A DNA stretch of 64,000 nucleotides. It comes from Limnomonas spitsbergensis (taxonomy: Eukaryota > Chlorophyta > Chlorophyceae > Chlamydomonadales). Location: positions 6,074,501 through 6,138,500 of the forward strand of contig JAYJMM010000041.1 of the NCBI GenBank assembly GCA_037349105.1, given 5' to 3'. The notes beneath the pieces are model-generated. The model did not search any database and was not told the DNA's origin. It worked only from the letters and a program-made list of their open reading frames with translations. Numbering within the stretch: position 1 is the first letter of the stretch; each line of letters starts with the position of its first letter. This document shows positions 12,136 through 23,924 of the stretch, in pieces. A program made the position numbers and the translations under genes.

Positions 12136-15100
12136 TACACACATTGGTATTCCCTACCGGTAATTGGATGACCGAAGTGGTAAGTGTCAGGGTGGTGCCG
12201 GTGGATGCTTAGTGGGGTCCCGTAGTCCTGAGAGCCAGGAAAACACATCTGATGCACCCACGGGCGGTACACAGTTGAAATCTGAATGTGTGAGTACATC
12301 CACACTTTATGTGCAACCATTTTGGTAACCCTAACGGAGAAGACTTAACCCTGACACGCAGGTCTTTGAGGATGGCGCGCTGGGTCGCGGCCCGCCCACG
12401 GGCGGTGCCGCCGGGTCTGGCGGCGCTGGCGGCGGCGGCGGCTCCTCGTCCTCCTCTGCAGACGGAGGCAGCCTCAGCACCTACAAGGAGCTGTGCTCCC
12501 TGGCCACGGATCTAGGTCAGCCGGATCTGATCTACAAGTTCATGGATCTAGCACACCACTCCCAGGCCATCAACACCCGCCGCGGCGCTGCTTTCGGTTT
12601 CGCCGGGATCGCCAAGCTGGCGGGCAGCCAGCTGACGCCCCACGTGGCGGCACTGATCCCCAAACTGTACCGCTACCAGTACGACCCCAACCAGAGGGTA
12701 CAGGTAAGGGGGGGGGGGGCTGGCAGGACAACTGTACTGCTGTATGGGCTTAGGCTTGTGTGGCGGCACTGATCCCCAAACTGTACCGCTACCAGTACGA
12801 CCCCAACCAGAGGGTACAGGTAAGGGGGGGGGGGGCTGGCAGGACAACTGTACTGCTGTATGGGCTTAGGCTTGTGTGGCGGCACTGATCCCCAAACCGT
12901 ACCGCTACCAGTAAGATTCCAACCAGAGGGTACAGTTGACCTGTCCCTATCTTGTCTCCCCCGCTTTCATCAGGATGCCATGGTGCACATCTGGCGTTCC
13001 TTGGTGGATGATCCGCGCAAGGCGGTGGATGAGCACTTTGGCCCCATCATGGCGGAGCTGTTGCGCGAGATGGGCGGCAGGTTGTGGCGCAACAGGCAGG
13101 CGGCTTGTACCGCCCTCCTGGATCTGTTGCAAGGGAGGAGGTAATTATTACAAAATTTAATACTAGTACCGGCAATTATTAATTCTTAAAGAATTATAAA
13201 TTGTCAATAAATGCCTTGTTTGGTTCGGCTTTCCACAGGTGGCCGGAGCTCAAGCCCTATTTCGAGCGCGTGTGGACCATGACGTTGCGCTGCTTGGACG
13301 ACATTAAGGAAACCGTTCGAAGGTCGGTTGGTGGTTTAGGGTTCATTATCGGGGTGGAGGTCAGCTGGTGGTTCAGGGCCAAGTCCCCCCCCCTCCCCCT
13401 TTCTCTCTTCCCCCCTCTCCTAGTCCCCAATCGGCTTCCTCCCTCCCTCCCTAAACCCTCCCCTTCTAAACCGTCCCTCCCTCCCTCCCCCTGCAGGCAG
13501 GCTATGTCTCTGGCCAAGTCCATGCGGGGTACCACCCTCCGCCTGGTGGACCCCCAGCACTCCCCTGAGGCCGAGTGCATTGAGGTGGTGGCCATGATGA
13601 TGCCGCTACTACTGGAACAGGTGGGAACGGGCTTGCCAAAGTGTGAACGTGTGTGGATGGCTTGTGGAAGTGTGAATGGTCGCATGCTGCCATTGTCCCC
13701 GGGGCGAAGTCGTGTGAATATGTGTGAACATGTGCGCAGGGCCTGGGCAGCAGCGTGAGGGAGGTGCAGGCGATTGCCCTGGACACTATCTCCAAGGTGG
13801 CCAAGGCTGCGCCTCTCAGCGCCCTCAGGGGGCAGCTGGTGCCGCTGGTGCAGGCCATGTTGGAGGGGCTGTCTTCGCTCGAGGATGCAAGGCTGAACTA
13901 CGTGGAGCAGCACGCCGAGCGGATGGGCTATGATCAGGAGAAGCTGGAGAGCGCACGTGTCGCCGCCTCGCGATCCTCTCCCATGGGAGACACATTGGAG
14001 ATCTGCTCCCGCTTCTCTGACCCCGCCTCTCTGGAGTTGATGGTCCCTATGCTGTCCAGCATCATCAAGCGTGGCATTGGCCTTAACACAAAGGTGGGAC
14101 CTCAGCTCTCTCACGACACTATTTTCTATCACACTCTCCCACGACACACTCTTTTTTATCACATTCTCTCACAACACACTATTTTGTATCACACTGTTTC
14201 AGGTGGGCACCGCCCGCTTCGTCCGCAGCCTCATGACGAGGGCCACCACGGCGGATGCGCGGCCCCACGCCCCGGCCCTGCTGCGTGCGCTCGTGGCCGG
14301 CGTGCGGGCGGAGCGCAGCGCGGCGGTGCGGAAAGCATACGCAGGCGCAGCGGCACAGGTCTGCAAGCACGCCAGCGAGAAGCGATTGGACAAGAGTGTG
14401 GAGGAGGCCTGCGCCCTCTACTCAGACTCGTCGGCAGACGCAGACTCAAAGTATGTTGGCGGCCTACATGCACGCACACACGCTTGCACACACATTTGTC
14501 AGTGCATCACCCACCCCTCTCTCCTCTGCCTACCTTTCCCCTTTTCCTCAGGTACGTTGGCGGTCTGCTCCTGCATGAGCTCCTCAAGGCCATGCCCGAG
14601 GCCTTTGCTGCCCACTCGGCATCCGTGCTGCCCCTCGCCTTCAGTGCAAAAATGGACGACACAGATTCGGAGGTTGCGGCCATATGGGCGGAGGTTGGTG
14701 CCGGCAACCGATGTCCCTATCTGTTGTTTCCACCAGCAACCTAGCAGCAACCTAGCAGCATGGATGGGGATTCACAGCAATCTAGCAGCAATCTAGCAGG
14801 TGGGGAACTAGGTAGCTGAATTGCGCTTGATGTCATGATGCAGGTCTGGGAGGAGGGCATCAGCAGCGAGGCCGGTGCGGTACGGCTGTACGGCTCCGAA
14901 ATTGTCAGCAGCCTTGTAGAGGGCCTCACCTGTGCCCAGTGGGGCAGGAAGCGATCTTGTGCCGAGGCCGTACTTCAGCTGACCAAGTTGGGGAGTGATG
15001 TGCTCTCCGGCCCGCATGCCTCCCGCCTCGCCTATACGCTGCTGGCCGAGCTGCCCGGGCGGCTTTGGGAGGGCAAGCGGGCGCTGTTGGCGGCCTTGGG

Positions 15101-18100
15101 CGCGCTGGTGGAGAGTGCCCCGGCTGCCGTCGCGCTGGAGCCGGGGCATGCCGCGGTGTTTGACGCCGTGCTGGCCGCGCTCGCCAGGAAGCATGCGGAG
15201 TTTAGAACCGCTGCTGTGGCCTGCCTGAGGCTGGCGCTGACACACCTACCCTCTGGCTATTTTGATAAGGTGACTGGACGGTTGACTGAATGTCGAGGGC
15301 AGTGTGTTGGTGGGTGGTGAGCAGCTGGCTGCGTGAGTGAGTGGGTGGGAGGGTGAGGGAGGGAGTGTGAGGGTGAGGGAGGGAGTGAGTGGCTGTCTGG
15401 GTGTTTGAGTCAGCAATGTGGGTGAGTGGTGGGTGGGTGAGTGGAGTTTTTAAGTACCGTAGGCTGGATTTTGACGCGTGTGGATGGATATGCGATGCAG
15501 GTGTCCGACGTCCTGTTCACGTCGTGTGAGTCGCATTGCACGCTGGCGCCCGCCGCGGATGAGGCTGCAGCAGCAGCGACCAAGGACGTCTCCACAGCCC
15601 CTACTGCTGCCACTAGCGAGGACGCTCCCCCTGCACCGCTGCCCCTGGTGGAGAGCCTCAAGTGCCTCATGGCAGCTTACGAGAGCCTGCTCCTGCCAGA
15701 GGGCCAAGCCGCGGGAGGAGCAGCGGAGGATGGTATGGACGTTGATGGGCCGGCTGCTGCTGCCGCCGGGGCCCACCCGGCGGCATCGGCGGCGGCGTGT
15801 TTGGAGAAGGGGCGGCTGGTCGTGGGCCTGCTGCACAAGCTGATGTGTGCAAACCTGCCTTGGCAGAAGGCCCTGCCGGTGGTACAAGCTTGTCTGACGG
15901 TGGTGCAGGTGGGTGGTAGCTCACCTAGCACTACGATCGAACGGGTAGCTTCCTTAATCCACGACTCCACGCCAATCCCACGTAGGTGGGAAGGGGGGGG
16001 GGAGGTGTAGGTGGGAAGGGGGGGGGGGAGGTGGAGGTGGGAAGGGGGGGGGGGGAGGTGGAGGTGGGAAGGGGGGGGGGGAGGTGGAGGTGGGAAGGGG
16101 GGGGGGGGGGGTGGAGGTGGGAAGGGGGGGGGGAGGTGGAGGTGGAGGTGGGAAGGGGGGGGGGGGAGGTGGAGTTGGGAAGGGGGGGGGGAGGTGGAGG
16201 TGGGAAGGGGGGGGGGGGAGGTGGAGGTGGGAAGGGGGGGAGGTGTAGGTGTAGGTGGGAAGGGGGGGGGAGGTGTAGGTGGGAAGGGGGGGGGGAGGTG
16301 TAGGTGGGAAGGGGGGGGGGAGGTGGAGGTGGGAAGGGGGGGGGGAGGTGTAGGTGGGAAGGGGGGGGGGAGGTGTAGGTGGGAAGGGGGGGAGGTGTAG
16401 GTGTAGGTGGGAAGGGGGGGGGGGGAGGTGTAGGTGTAGGTGTAGGTGGGAAGGGGGGGGGGGAGGTGTAGGTGTAGGTGGGAAGGGGGGGAGGTGTAGG
16501 TGTAGGTGGGAAGGGGGGGGGGGAGGTGTAGGTGTAGGTGGGAAGGGGGGGGGGAGGTGTAGGTGTAGGTGGGAAGGGGGGAGGTGTAGGTGGGAAGGGG
16601 GGGAGGGGGGTAGGTGTAGGTGTAGGTGGGAAGGGGGGGAGGTGTAGGTGGGAAGGGGGGGGGGGAGGTGGAGGTGGGAAGGGGGGGGGGGGGGGGAGGT
16701 GGAGGTGGGAAGGGTGGGGGGGGGAGGTGGAGGTGGGAAGGGGGGGGGGGGAGGTGGAGGTGGGAAGGGGGGAGGGGGGAGGTGGAGGTGGGAAGGGGGG
16801 GGGGGGGGGAGGTGGAGGTGGGAAGGGGGGGGGGGGGAGGTGGAGGTGGGAAGGGGGGGGGGGGGGGGGGAGGTGGAGGTGGGAAGGGGGGGGGGGGGGG
16901 GGAGGTGGAGGTGGGAAGGGGGGGGGTAGGTGGAGGTGGGAAGGGGGGGGGGGGGGAGGTGTAGGTGGGAAAGGGGCAGGGGTGGGTGGAGGTGGGAAGG
17001 GGGGGGGGGGGGGGGGAGGTGGGAAGGGGGGGGGGGGGAGGTGGAGGTGGGAAGGGGGGGGGGGGGAGGCGGAGGTGGGAAGGGGGGGGGGGGGAGGGGG
17101 AGGTGGGAAGGGGGGGGGGGAGGGGGAGGTGGGAAGGGGGGGGGGGGAGGTGGAGGTGGGAAGGGGGGGGGGGGGTGGAGGTGGGAAGGGGGGGAGGTGT
17201 AGGTGTAGGTGGGAAGGGGGGGGGGAGGTGTAGGTGGGAAGGGGGGGGGGGGGAGGTGTAGGTGGGAAGGGGGGGGGAGGTGGAGGTGGGAAGGGGGGGA
17301 GGTGTAGGTGTAGGTGGGAAGGGGGGGGGGGGAGGTGTAGGTGTAGGTGGGAAGGGGGGGGGGGGAGGTGTAGGTGTAGGTGGGAAGGGGGGGAGGTGTA
17401 GGTGTAGGTGGGAAGGGGGGGGGGAGGTGTAGGTGTAGGTGGGAAGGGGGGGGGGAGGTGTAGGTGTAGGTGGGAAGGGGGGGGGGGGGAGGTGTAGGTG
17501 GGAAGGGGGGGGGGAGGTGGAGGTGGAGGTGGGAAGGGGGGGGGGGGGTGTAGGTGGGAAGGGGGGGGGGGGAGGTGGAGGTGGGAAGGGGGGGGGGGAG
17601 GTGGAGGTGGGAAGGGGGGGGGAGGTGGGAAGGGGGGGAGGTGTAGGTGGAGGTGGGAAGGGGGGGGGAGGTGGAGGTGGGAAGGGGGGGGAGGGGGGAG
17701 GGGGAGGTGGGAAGGGGGGGGGGAGGTGGAGGTGGGAAGGGGGGGGGGAGGTGGAGGTGGGAAGGGGGGGGGGGAGGTGTAGGTGGGAAGGGGGGGGGGA
17801 GGTGTAGGTGGGAAGGGGGGGGGGGGAGGTGTAGGTGGGAAGGGGGGGGGAGGTGGGAAGGGGGTGGGGGAGGTGTAGGCGGGAAGGGGGGGGGGGGGGA
17901 GGTGTAGGTGGGAAGGAGGGGGGGGGAGGTGTGGGTGGGTGGTGGGGGGGGCCTACGGCCCCAAGCTGCGCTGTTTCCTGAACCCCCACGCCCTAAGTAG
18001 GCATAGTTTCTTTCTTTGCTTGGGGGGAGGGAGGTGTCGGTGTGTCTTGGATGGTACCAGCCTTTCTGTCTGCTTGTGGATTGTGCAGAGGGCTCGCACT

Positions 18101-19120
18101 GGGCTGTGCATTGATTTCTTTATCATGCACGCACCTAGTATATCCAATCCTTGATATTATTGTGCTGCTGCTGCTGCTGCCCCTGTTGAGATATTATTGT
18201 GCTGCTGCTGCTGCTGCTGCTGCTGCCCCTGTTGAGATATTATTGTGCTGCTGCTGCTGCTGCTGCTGCTGCCCCTGTTGAGATATTATGCTGCTGCTGC
18301 TGCTGCTGCCCCTGTTGAGATATTATTGTGCTGCTGCTGCTGCTGCTGCTGCCCCTGTTGAGATATTATGCTGCTGCTGCTGCTGCTGCTGCTGCCCCTG
18401 TTGAGATATTATGCTGCTGCTGCTGCTGCCCCTGTTGAGATATTATTGTGCTGCTGCTGCTGCTGCTGCTGCCCCTGTTGAGATATTATGCTGCTGCTGC
18501 TGCTGCCCCTGTTGAGATATTATTGTGCTGCTGCTGCTGCTGCCCCTGTTGAGATATTATTGTGCTGCTGCTGCTGCTGCTGCTGCCCCTGTTGAGATAT
18601 TATTGTGCTGCTGCTGCTGCTGCTGCTGCCCCTGTTGAGATATTATGCTGCTGCTGCTGCTGCTGCTGCTGCCCCTGTTGAGATATTATGCTGCTGCTGC
18701 TGCTGCCCCTGTTGAGATATTATTGTGCTGCTGCTGCTGCTGCCCCTGTTGAGATATTATGCTGCTGCTGCTGCTGCCCCTGTTGAGATATTATTGTGCT
18801 GCTGCTGCTGCTGCCCCTGTTGAGATATTATTGTGCTGCTGCTGCTGCTGCCCCTGTTGAGATATTATTGTGCTGCTGCTGCTGCTGCTGCTGCCCCTGT
18901 TGAGATATTGTGCTGCTGCTGCTGCCCCTGTTGAGATATTATGCTGCTGCTGCTGCTGCCCCTGTTGAGATATTATGCTGCTGCTGCTGCTGCCCCTGTT
19001 GAGATATTATTATGCTGCTGCTGCTGCTGCCCCTGTTGAGATATTATTGTGCTGCTGCTGCTGCTGCCCCTGTTGAGATATTATGCTGCTGCTGCTGCTG
19101 CCCCTGTTGAGATATTATTG

Positions 19121-19154
<34 letters not shown>

Positions 19155-19308
19155 CCTGTTGAGATATTATGCTGCTGCTGCTGCTGCCCCTGTTGAGATA
19201 TTGTGCTGCTGCTGCTGCTGCCCCTGTTGAGATATTGTGCTGCTGCTGCTGCTGCCCCTGTTGAGATATTATGCTGCTGCTGCTGCTGCCCCTGTTGAGA
19301 TATTATTG

Positions 19309-19342
<34 letters not shown>

Positions 19343-20650
19343 CCTGTTGAGATATTATGCTGCTGCTGCTGCTGCCCCTGTTGAGATATTGTGCTGCTGC
19401 TGCTGCTGCCCCTGTTGAGATATTATGCTGCTGCTGCTGCCCCTGTTGAGATATTATGCTGCTGCTGCTGCTGCCCCTGTTGAGATATTATTGTGCTGCT
19501 GCTGCTGCTGCTGCTGCCCCTGTTGAGATATTATGCTGCTGCTGCTGCTGCCCCTGTTGAGATATTATGCTGCTGCTGCTGCTGCCCCTGTTGAGATATT
19601 ATGCTGCTGCTGCTGCTGCCCCTGTTGAGATATTATTGTGCTGCTGCTGCTGCTGCCCCTGTTGAGATATTATTGTGCTGCTGCTGCTGCTGCCCCTGTT
19701 GAGATATTATTATGCTGCTGCTGCTGCCCCTGTTGAGATATTATGCTGCTGCTGCTGCTGCCCCTGTTGAGATATTATTGTGCTGCTGCTGCTGCTGCCC
19801 CTGTTGAGATATTATTGTGCTGCTGCTGCTGCTGCTGCTGCCCCTGTTGAGATATTATGCTGCTGCTGCTGCTGCCCCTGTTGAGATATTATGCTGCTGC
19901 TGCTGCTGCCCCTGTTGAGATATTATGCTGCTGCTGCTGCTGCCCCTGTTGATATTTTATGCTGCTGCTGCTGCTGCTGTCCAGACGGGCCACAAGGCCG
20001 GTGTGAGTGTGGAGGAGACCTCTGAGTGGTGCAGCAGGCTACTGCCGCCCATTGCCACCCTGGCAACCAACATCAAGGTTCAGCAGGTGGGGGGTAGCTG
20101 GCAATGGATGCTTGGAAAGAACTGTTCAGCTTACTATATTTATAGGCTAGTGTTGTGGTGAAAAGGTAAAGGTTAAGGGTTATGATTTAGTAGAAACGGT
20201 TTGACTCTGATATCCATTAATTGCTTTTTGAGGTGTGCGAGTTGATGCGCGATGGAATAATAATTCACATCAGGGGTGCGCGGCCGGTTCCATGCCCCTG
20301 CCCTTTACATAGGAGGGTGGCATGGCTGCAGCATAGTCCAGGCTGTGCATGGTATGTGGAATTGAGCTTAGTCAATCCCTACCAGCCCCACGTGGCCGAG
20401 CGGCCAGCACGGACCAGCGGGTACGCACCGGTCTCAACTCATGACACACTTCACACCTGTGCAGGTTCGCACCGAGGCGTTGGAGTGCATGGAGTTGATG
20501 CTGAAGGTGTCGGGGCCGCGCTGGGCGCCTGCCACCAGCGATGCGCTGCTCCAGTGTGCCGAGGCGGTGGCGGGGAGCGAGAAGTCCGCGGCGATGGTGA
20601 CGCTGGCCACACGTATCATCAAGGTCTTGAACCCCGCATACCAAGGATAG
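8909..20650 (+). CDS. ECM29: ECM29 proteasome adaptor/scaffold, C-terminal part
   Basis: ECM29 is a large HEAT-repeat protein that binds the 26S proteasome and tethers regulatory particle to core and to membranes or motors. Proposed exons: 8909-9044 (less sure), 9947-10263, 10806-11611, 11738-12013, 12362-12703, 12974-13140, 13239-13322, 13497-13620, 13740-14093, 14203-14450, 14552-14693, 14844-15269, 15501-15908, 19985-20086, 20465-20650 (TAG). All junctions are GT-AG and phases agree, giving about 1,370 residues. Recognition rests on conserved blocks shared with human ECM29 as I recall it: KFEEQ then [88 protein letters not shown]. The N-terminal several hundred residues lie upstream, probably beyond the window. 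Ala-rich linkers in the third exon and in exon 15501-15908 look lineage-specific. Two introns show duplicated splice junctions (see findings). Confidence 0.93.
9045..9946. repeat. ECM29 intron with GGATGGTG-type minisatellite
   Basis: From about 9060 to 9925 the sequence is a degenerate array of blocks such as gcagtggatggtgaatggtt, with a longer block (ggtaatgaacgcattccac) present twice, near 9484 and 9656. No stop-free frame here resembles a protein family. I read it as intron between the proposed exon ending at 9044 and the exon starting at 9947, whose phases fit: AG plus G gives Arg. Confidence 0.7.
12014..12361. repeat. ECM29 intron with (CA)n microsatellite
   Basis: A 348-bp intron. It holds an almost pure AC dinucleotide run at about 12090-12132, flanked by degenerate cacacatgca. 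The last nine bases before the acceptor (gacacgcag) repeat the last nine bases of the preceding exon. Confidence 0.85.
12644..12935 (+). repeat. 116-bp tandem repeat across an ECM29 exon end
   Basis: Units start at 12644, 12760 and 12876. Each contains the last about 60 bases of the exon ending at 12703 and, in the first two, the donor gtaagg plus about 50 bases of intron. Donors at 12704 and 12820 are equally good. The third copy has lost its GT (cagttg) and gained an in-frame TAA. Only the first donor keeps the ECM29 frame; using the second would read into a stop at about 12770. Confidence 0.93.
15985..17945. repeat. G-rich minisatellite in ECM29 intron
   Basis: About 80 units, each a run of 6-20 G followed by aggtggaggtgggaa or aggtgtaggtgggaa. 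The array starts about 75 bases after the donor of exon 15501-15908. Its strand bias, repeated G runs and CAGGTGGG-like units suggest G-quadruplex potential in the transcribed (non-template) strand. The long proline- and glycine-rich open frames are repeat artefacts. Confidence 0.97.
18148..19980. repeat. CTG-rich compound minisatellite in ECM29 intron
   Basis: About 50 units of the block cccctgttgagatatta, joined by (CTG)n runs of 4 to 11 triplets, sometimes with an extra ttgtg. The array runs up to the acceptor: the last (CTG)6 is followed by tccag at 19980-19984 and the exon at 19985. It shares one 4.1-kb intron (15909-19984) with the G-rich array. Confidence 0.97.
20280..20435. mobile_element. 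Dispersed ~155-bp repeat, copy 1
   Basis: First of four copies (others at 22050, 52400 and 60600) of a short element that begins near gccgggttccatgttcctgc, passes through ggcatggctgcaccatgg and ends near cagcgggtatgcact. This copy lies in the last ECM29 intron (20087-20464). It carries no open frame of its own. A block near its end (tggccgagcg) resembles a tRNA box A, which would suit a SINE, but no box B follows in the right order. Confidence 0.75.
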
Positions 20651-20895
20651 GCACTATGTTAGCCCGCAGGCAGGAGTGGGAGGCCCTGGCTTTTGTGGAA
20701 CTTGTGGTTTTGAGATTTTGTGTTTTTCGAAGGCTGGGGGATACGGTTTGCCCTTTTTGACCTTCTTGTTGCTGTTCTTGTTGTTTGGAAGGTGAACTTG
20801 CTTTCCTTTATTTCCTCTTGTGCCTTCTCCCTTGACTTTCCTAGCTGACTTCATGTTTGCTGACATGGCCGAGCTTTGTTTAGGCAGGTTTGTAA
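20651..20895 (+). mobile_element. LINE-like retroelement 3' remnant
   Basis: Immediately after the ECM29 stop, a + strand frame reads RQEWEALAFVELVV. This matches the C-terminal block of the better copy at 54187-54412 (LGWEALTFVEGVV). It then runs through a T-rich tail to tggccgagctttg and taacgtcatt, the reverse complement of the family's 3' end motif. The element probably inserted at the 3' end of ECM29, so the ECM29 3' UTR may contain it. Confidence 0.6.
20891..20895 (+). terminator. Possible TGTAA poly(A) signal for ECM29
   Basis: TGTAA is the usual volvocalean poly(A) signal. This one lies about 240 bases after the ECM29 stop. It is within the retroelement remnant, so use by ECM29 is a guess. 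Confidence 0.3.
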
Positions 20896-22860
20896 CGTCA
20901 TTAACCTAAAGGCTAACAACCTAAAGGCTATGCGCGATAAAGCTAGGCCGTGTGGGCGCCCAACAGTCACGTCTCCGCCCCTTTCGATTCAAGCCCTGAA
21001 CAACTGAGTTAGAAACTTGATGGGGGGACAATGCAAAGGAGGAACAAAATTAAAGAGACCCCCTCCCTCCCCAGAAAGAGACAAACCAAATTCTGTACAT
21101 CTTCAAGAAACCAGCCCTCCATGATGTCCACCACATCCTACACAAAAGCCAGGCCCTCCCACCCGTGCCTGCCCCAGTTAATGACGTCACTATTAGTCCT
21201 GGGCAGGCTTGTCCCTCTGAGACCCTATGTCAATGACGTTACACTTCGGGGCCCTGCTCAAAAAGGCTCGGGCGCGTGAGCGCCTGACTGAAGAGTGGGG
21301 AGGAAAGAACAATACAAACACCTGGGGACAGGATGCATGAGGGGAGGTGAGACCCAAAGTCGATAACGCTACACCTCTGGGCCCGCTCAAAGCTCGGCCG
21401 CTTGGGCGCCCAACTGTTCAGAAGGGCGAAAAGAAGAAACTAAAAGGAAGAGGGGGGGAAAGGAACAAAGGAGAGGCCGGGAAGGCAAAGAAGACCAAGT
21501 CCGACACCTGAGTTCCAGTAGAGACTAGCCCTCAACAAGGCCTCTTGAAAAAATAAAAGTCCACAAAAGCAAGCGTATCCCACCCCAGCTTGGCCGCGAG
21601 GGCGCCCCACTGATCAGAAGGGGGAAGAGAAGAAACTGAAAAAGGGGGCAGACAACAAAAATAATGACCAAAAGGGAAGGCCGGAAAGGCAAACGACACA
21701 GGCGCCTTAGAATCCCCAGAGACTAACCCTCAACAATGCCCATGACACAGTCCACAAAAGCAAGTGCATCCCACGCCTGCTCAGCCTGGTACAGCTGGTG
21801 AAAGTTAATGGCAGCGCCCGGAGGACATGCCCACCCCCGCTCCCGTAACTGCTCCCTGACACTGGGGCACTGGAAGCGCACATGTAGCGCATTCTACACC
21901 TGCTCGCTAACCCCCCATGCCCAACACCGCTGGCAGCAGCGTGCCTCTCGCCGCTGACCGTTGAGCCGTCCTCTGGTATCAGCCGAGCTGATCGCGCCGA
22001 GCTGCAGTCGCAAATTTATGCGCACACACGCACACTCCCCCCGACTAGAGCGCCGGGTTCCATGTTCCTGCCCCCTTGCATAGGAGGATGGCATGGCTGC
22101 ACCATGGCCCAGGCTGTGTATGGTAGCTGGAATGGAAGCTAGTCATTCCCTACAAGCCCCACGTGGCCGAGCGTTCAGCAGGGCCCAGCGGGTATGCACT
22201 GGAGACTCAAGCAATACCCTAATGCAGCTATTGCACCTCCGGACCCTGCTCAAAATGCTCGGCCGCGTGGGCGCCCAAATAATCGGTTGGGAGGAAAGAC
22301 AAACAGACCAGTCAAATGGTCAGAGGAAATCAAGGGGAAAGGGGAAATAAAACCAAGGGACACACAAAAGGCTGGGGAAAAGGTCGGTCAAAGGAAGCCC
22401 CGACCTATGAAACGTCTAAGCATCAGTGACATCTACCACTTCCTCCACAAAAGCCAGGGCATCCCGCCCTAGCCTTCCCTGGTGCAATGCGTGGAGGTTT
22501 ACTGCACCGTCTGGGCGGCCTGCCCATCCCAGCTACCTAAGTTGAACTTGCATGCTGGAGCATTGGAAGCTCCCCCCACATGCTCACCGTCTCCCAGCAT
22601 AGCTGTAAGGAACGTGTGTCAAGTTGCTGACCGCTGCGCGTTGTGGTGTCCACCGTGCTGTTTGCGCCGAGCCGCAGCCTTCAGCTCGTGCACATGTTAC
22701 CTCTTACTGGTGCGGCTACTGGCATACACCCTCCGTAGGCTGAAACCAGTCGGGATAGGCGGCCGCAGACCTATGTTGAATGGCTGGGTCCCTGAGATGC
22801 CCTGGGTCACGTCCAGCTGTGTCCACCAGCGCCAGCACCTCAGCGACGGGTAGAGGCTGT
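20896..22860 (-). mobile_element. Cluster of broken LINE-like copies
   Basis: Several minus-strand fragments of one family. The longest is 21707-22094, with RREARCCQRCWAWG, an FQCPSV block after a stop, and AWDALAFVDCVMGIVEG. Shorter copies carry the WEALAFV-type block at about 21100-21180 (with an internal stop), 21515-21590 and 22400-22690. Between them recur 60-bp ends with gggccctgctcaaaaagg and cgtgggcgcccaact, at about 20935, 21227, 21357, 21590 and 22215. The Cys-Cys-Gln-Arg-Cys then Cys-Pro pattern resembles the zinc-knuckle-like C-terminus of non-LTR reverse transcriptases. No polymerase domain is present, so the class is inferred. Confidence 0.6.
22050..22200. mobile_element. Dispersed ~155-bp repeat, copy 2
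   Basis: Nearly the same sequence as the copy at 60600-60750, including the flanking cgactagagcg. Here it directly adjoins the retroelement fragment at 21707-22094. Confidence 0.75.
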
Positions 22861-23919
22861 AGAGCAGTAGCTGACTAACATAGTTTGGGAACGGTTGCTC
22901 CCTGCTTCACAAACTTTAATGCTCCAGGTCCTTCACGGCACCAAGCAATTTCGTACAACAGTTATGCCCTTCAGTGCATTGTCTGGCTGCAAGTCGCATG
23001 TCAGCACCAACGGCTCTTGCATGAGTGGGCTGTCTTTTTGGGCTGCTGGTGCTACCGCCGCTACAATGGGAACGGTCTAAAATGAGAGAGATAAAGAAAA
23101 ACAAACACAATACCACGTGATGAACTTTGTTGCATCAGTATTTCTTCGGTGACAGTAGTAGGTGGCTTCAGCCCAGGCTGCATTGTGTTCTCATATGTCA
23201 CACCTCCCGTCGGCTACAGTTTTGGAGGCAGTGGTGGGTGCGGTGCGAAGTCTGTCAGGCTGGATATGTTTGCCACAGGCAACATGGAGGGGTCACGCCC
23301 CTGCACGATTTGGGATAGAGTCACATTCATCATGTGTTAATGATGTAAGGCGCAAGAACATGACCAAACGAGCCATATGTAATGTTTATGGCGGCACACA
23401 TGAGCGTACAGTCCGCCTCAGTCTGCTGTGTCCACGTGGTTATTTTGTTAGACACATTAAATATAGGTGCGAAATGGGAATTGTTCTTGACCTATTCTTC
23501 TTTCTACTTTGTCGGTAGGGTGTGATATAGCTTCGCATATTCTAGGATTCTTCTACCTGTCCACGGACAGAATCAATACGATACAGTGGATGACAGATTA
23601 TACTCTCGAAAATCTCGCAATTTTCTGGGAATTGCAATGCATTTTGTTAGCCCTGGGTGGTTTACAAGCGTAGATTTGAATTGATTGTACACAGTCGTCT
23701 TTGTGTCAAGTAGGCCAGGTTACAAAATCCTAACCGTACTACCAGAGTCTATAACAACATTGATGTCATATGATAAGCAAAAAAAAGGAAATTAAAGAAT
23801 AAAGGGTGGCAGCTGTATATACAAATTTCCGGATGCACATATTATTTTGGCTTTTAAAAGGGTAAAAGTAATAAAACTAGGTATCTTCAACTTGTTTAAC
23901 TACTGCCTAATTCAATGAT
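22861..23919. other. Intergenic, nothing recognised
   Basis: AT-richer sequence between the retroelement cluster and the ELIP 3' end. Small open frames of about 60-118 codons occur (for example 23162-23518), but none has recognisable motifs, exon-like composition or a family match I can name. The part near 23700-23924 is probably the ELIP 3' UTR. Confidence 0.5.
23720..23724 (-). terminator. Possible TGTAA poly(A) signal for ELIP
   Basis: On the minus strand TGTAA occurs about 200 bases after the ELIP stop. A second TGTAA lies about 60 bases further. Choice between them is not possible from sequence. Confidence 0.35.
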
Positions 23920-23924
23920 CCTCT

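Noticed and set aside
15677..17989. 770-codon proline-rich frame on the minus strand and glycine-rich frames on the plus strand
   Set aside because: Pure by-products of the G-rich array inside an ECM29 intron; no start context, domain or splice support.
23162..23518. 118-codon frame upstream of ELIP 3' end
   Set aside because: No motif, poor codon composition compared with the GC-rich exons here, and no splice or promoter support.
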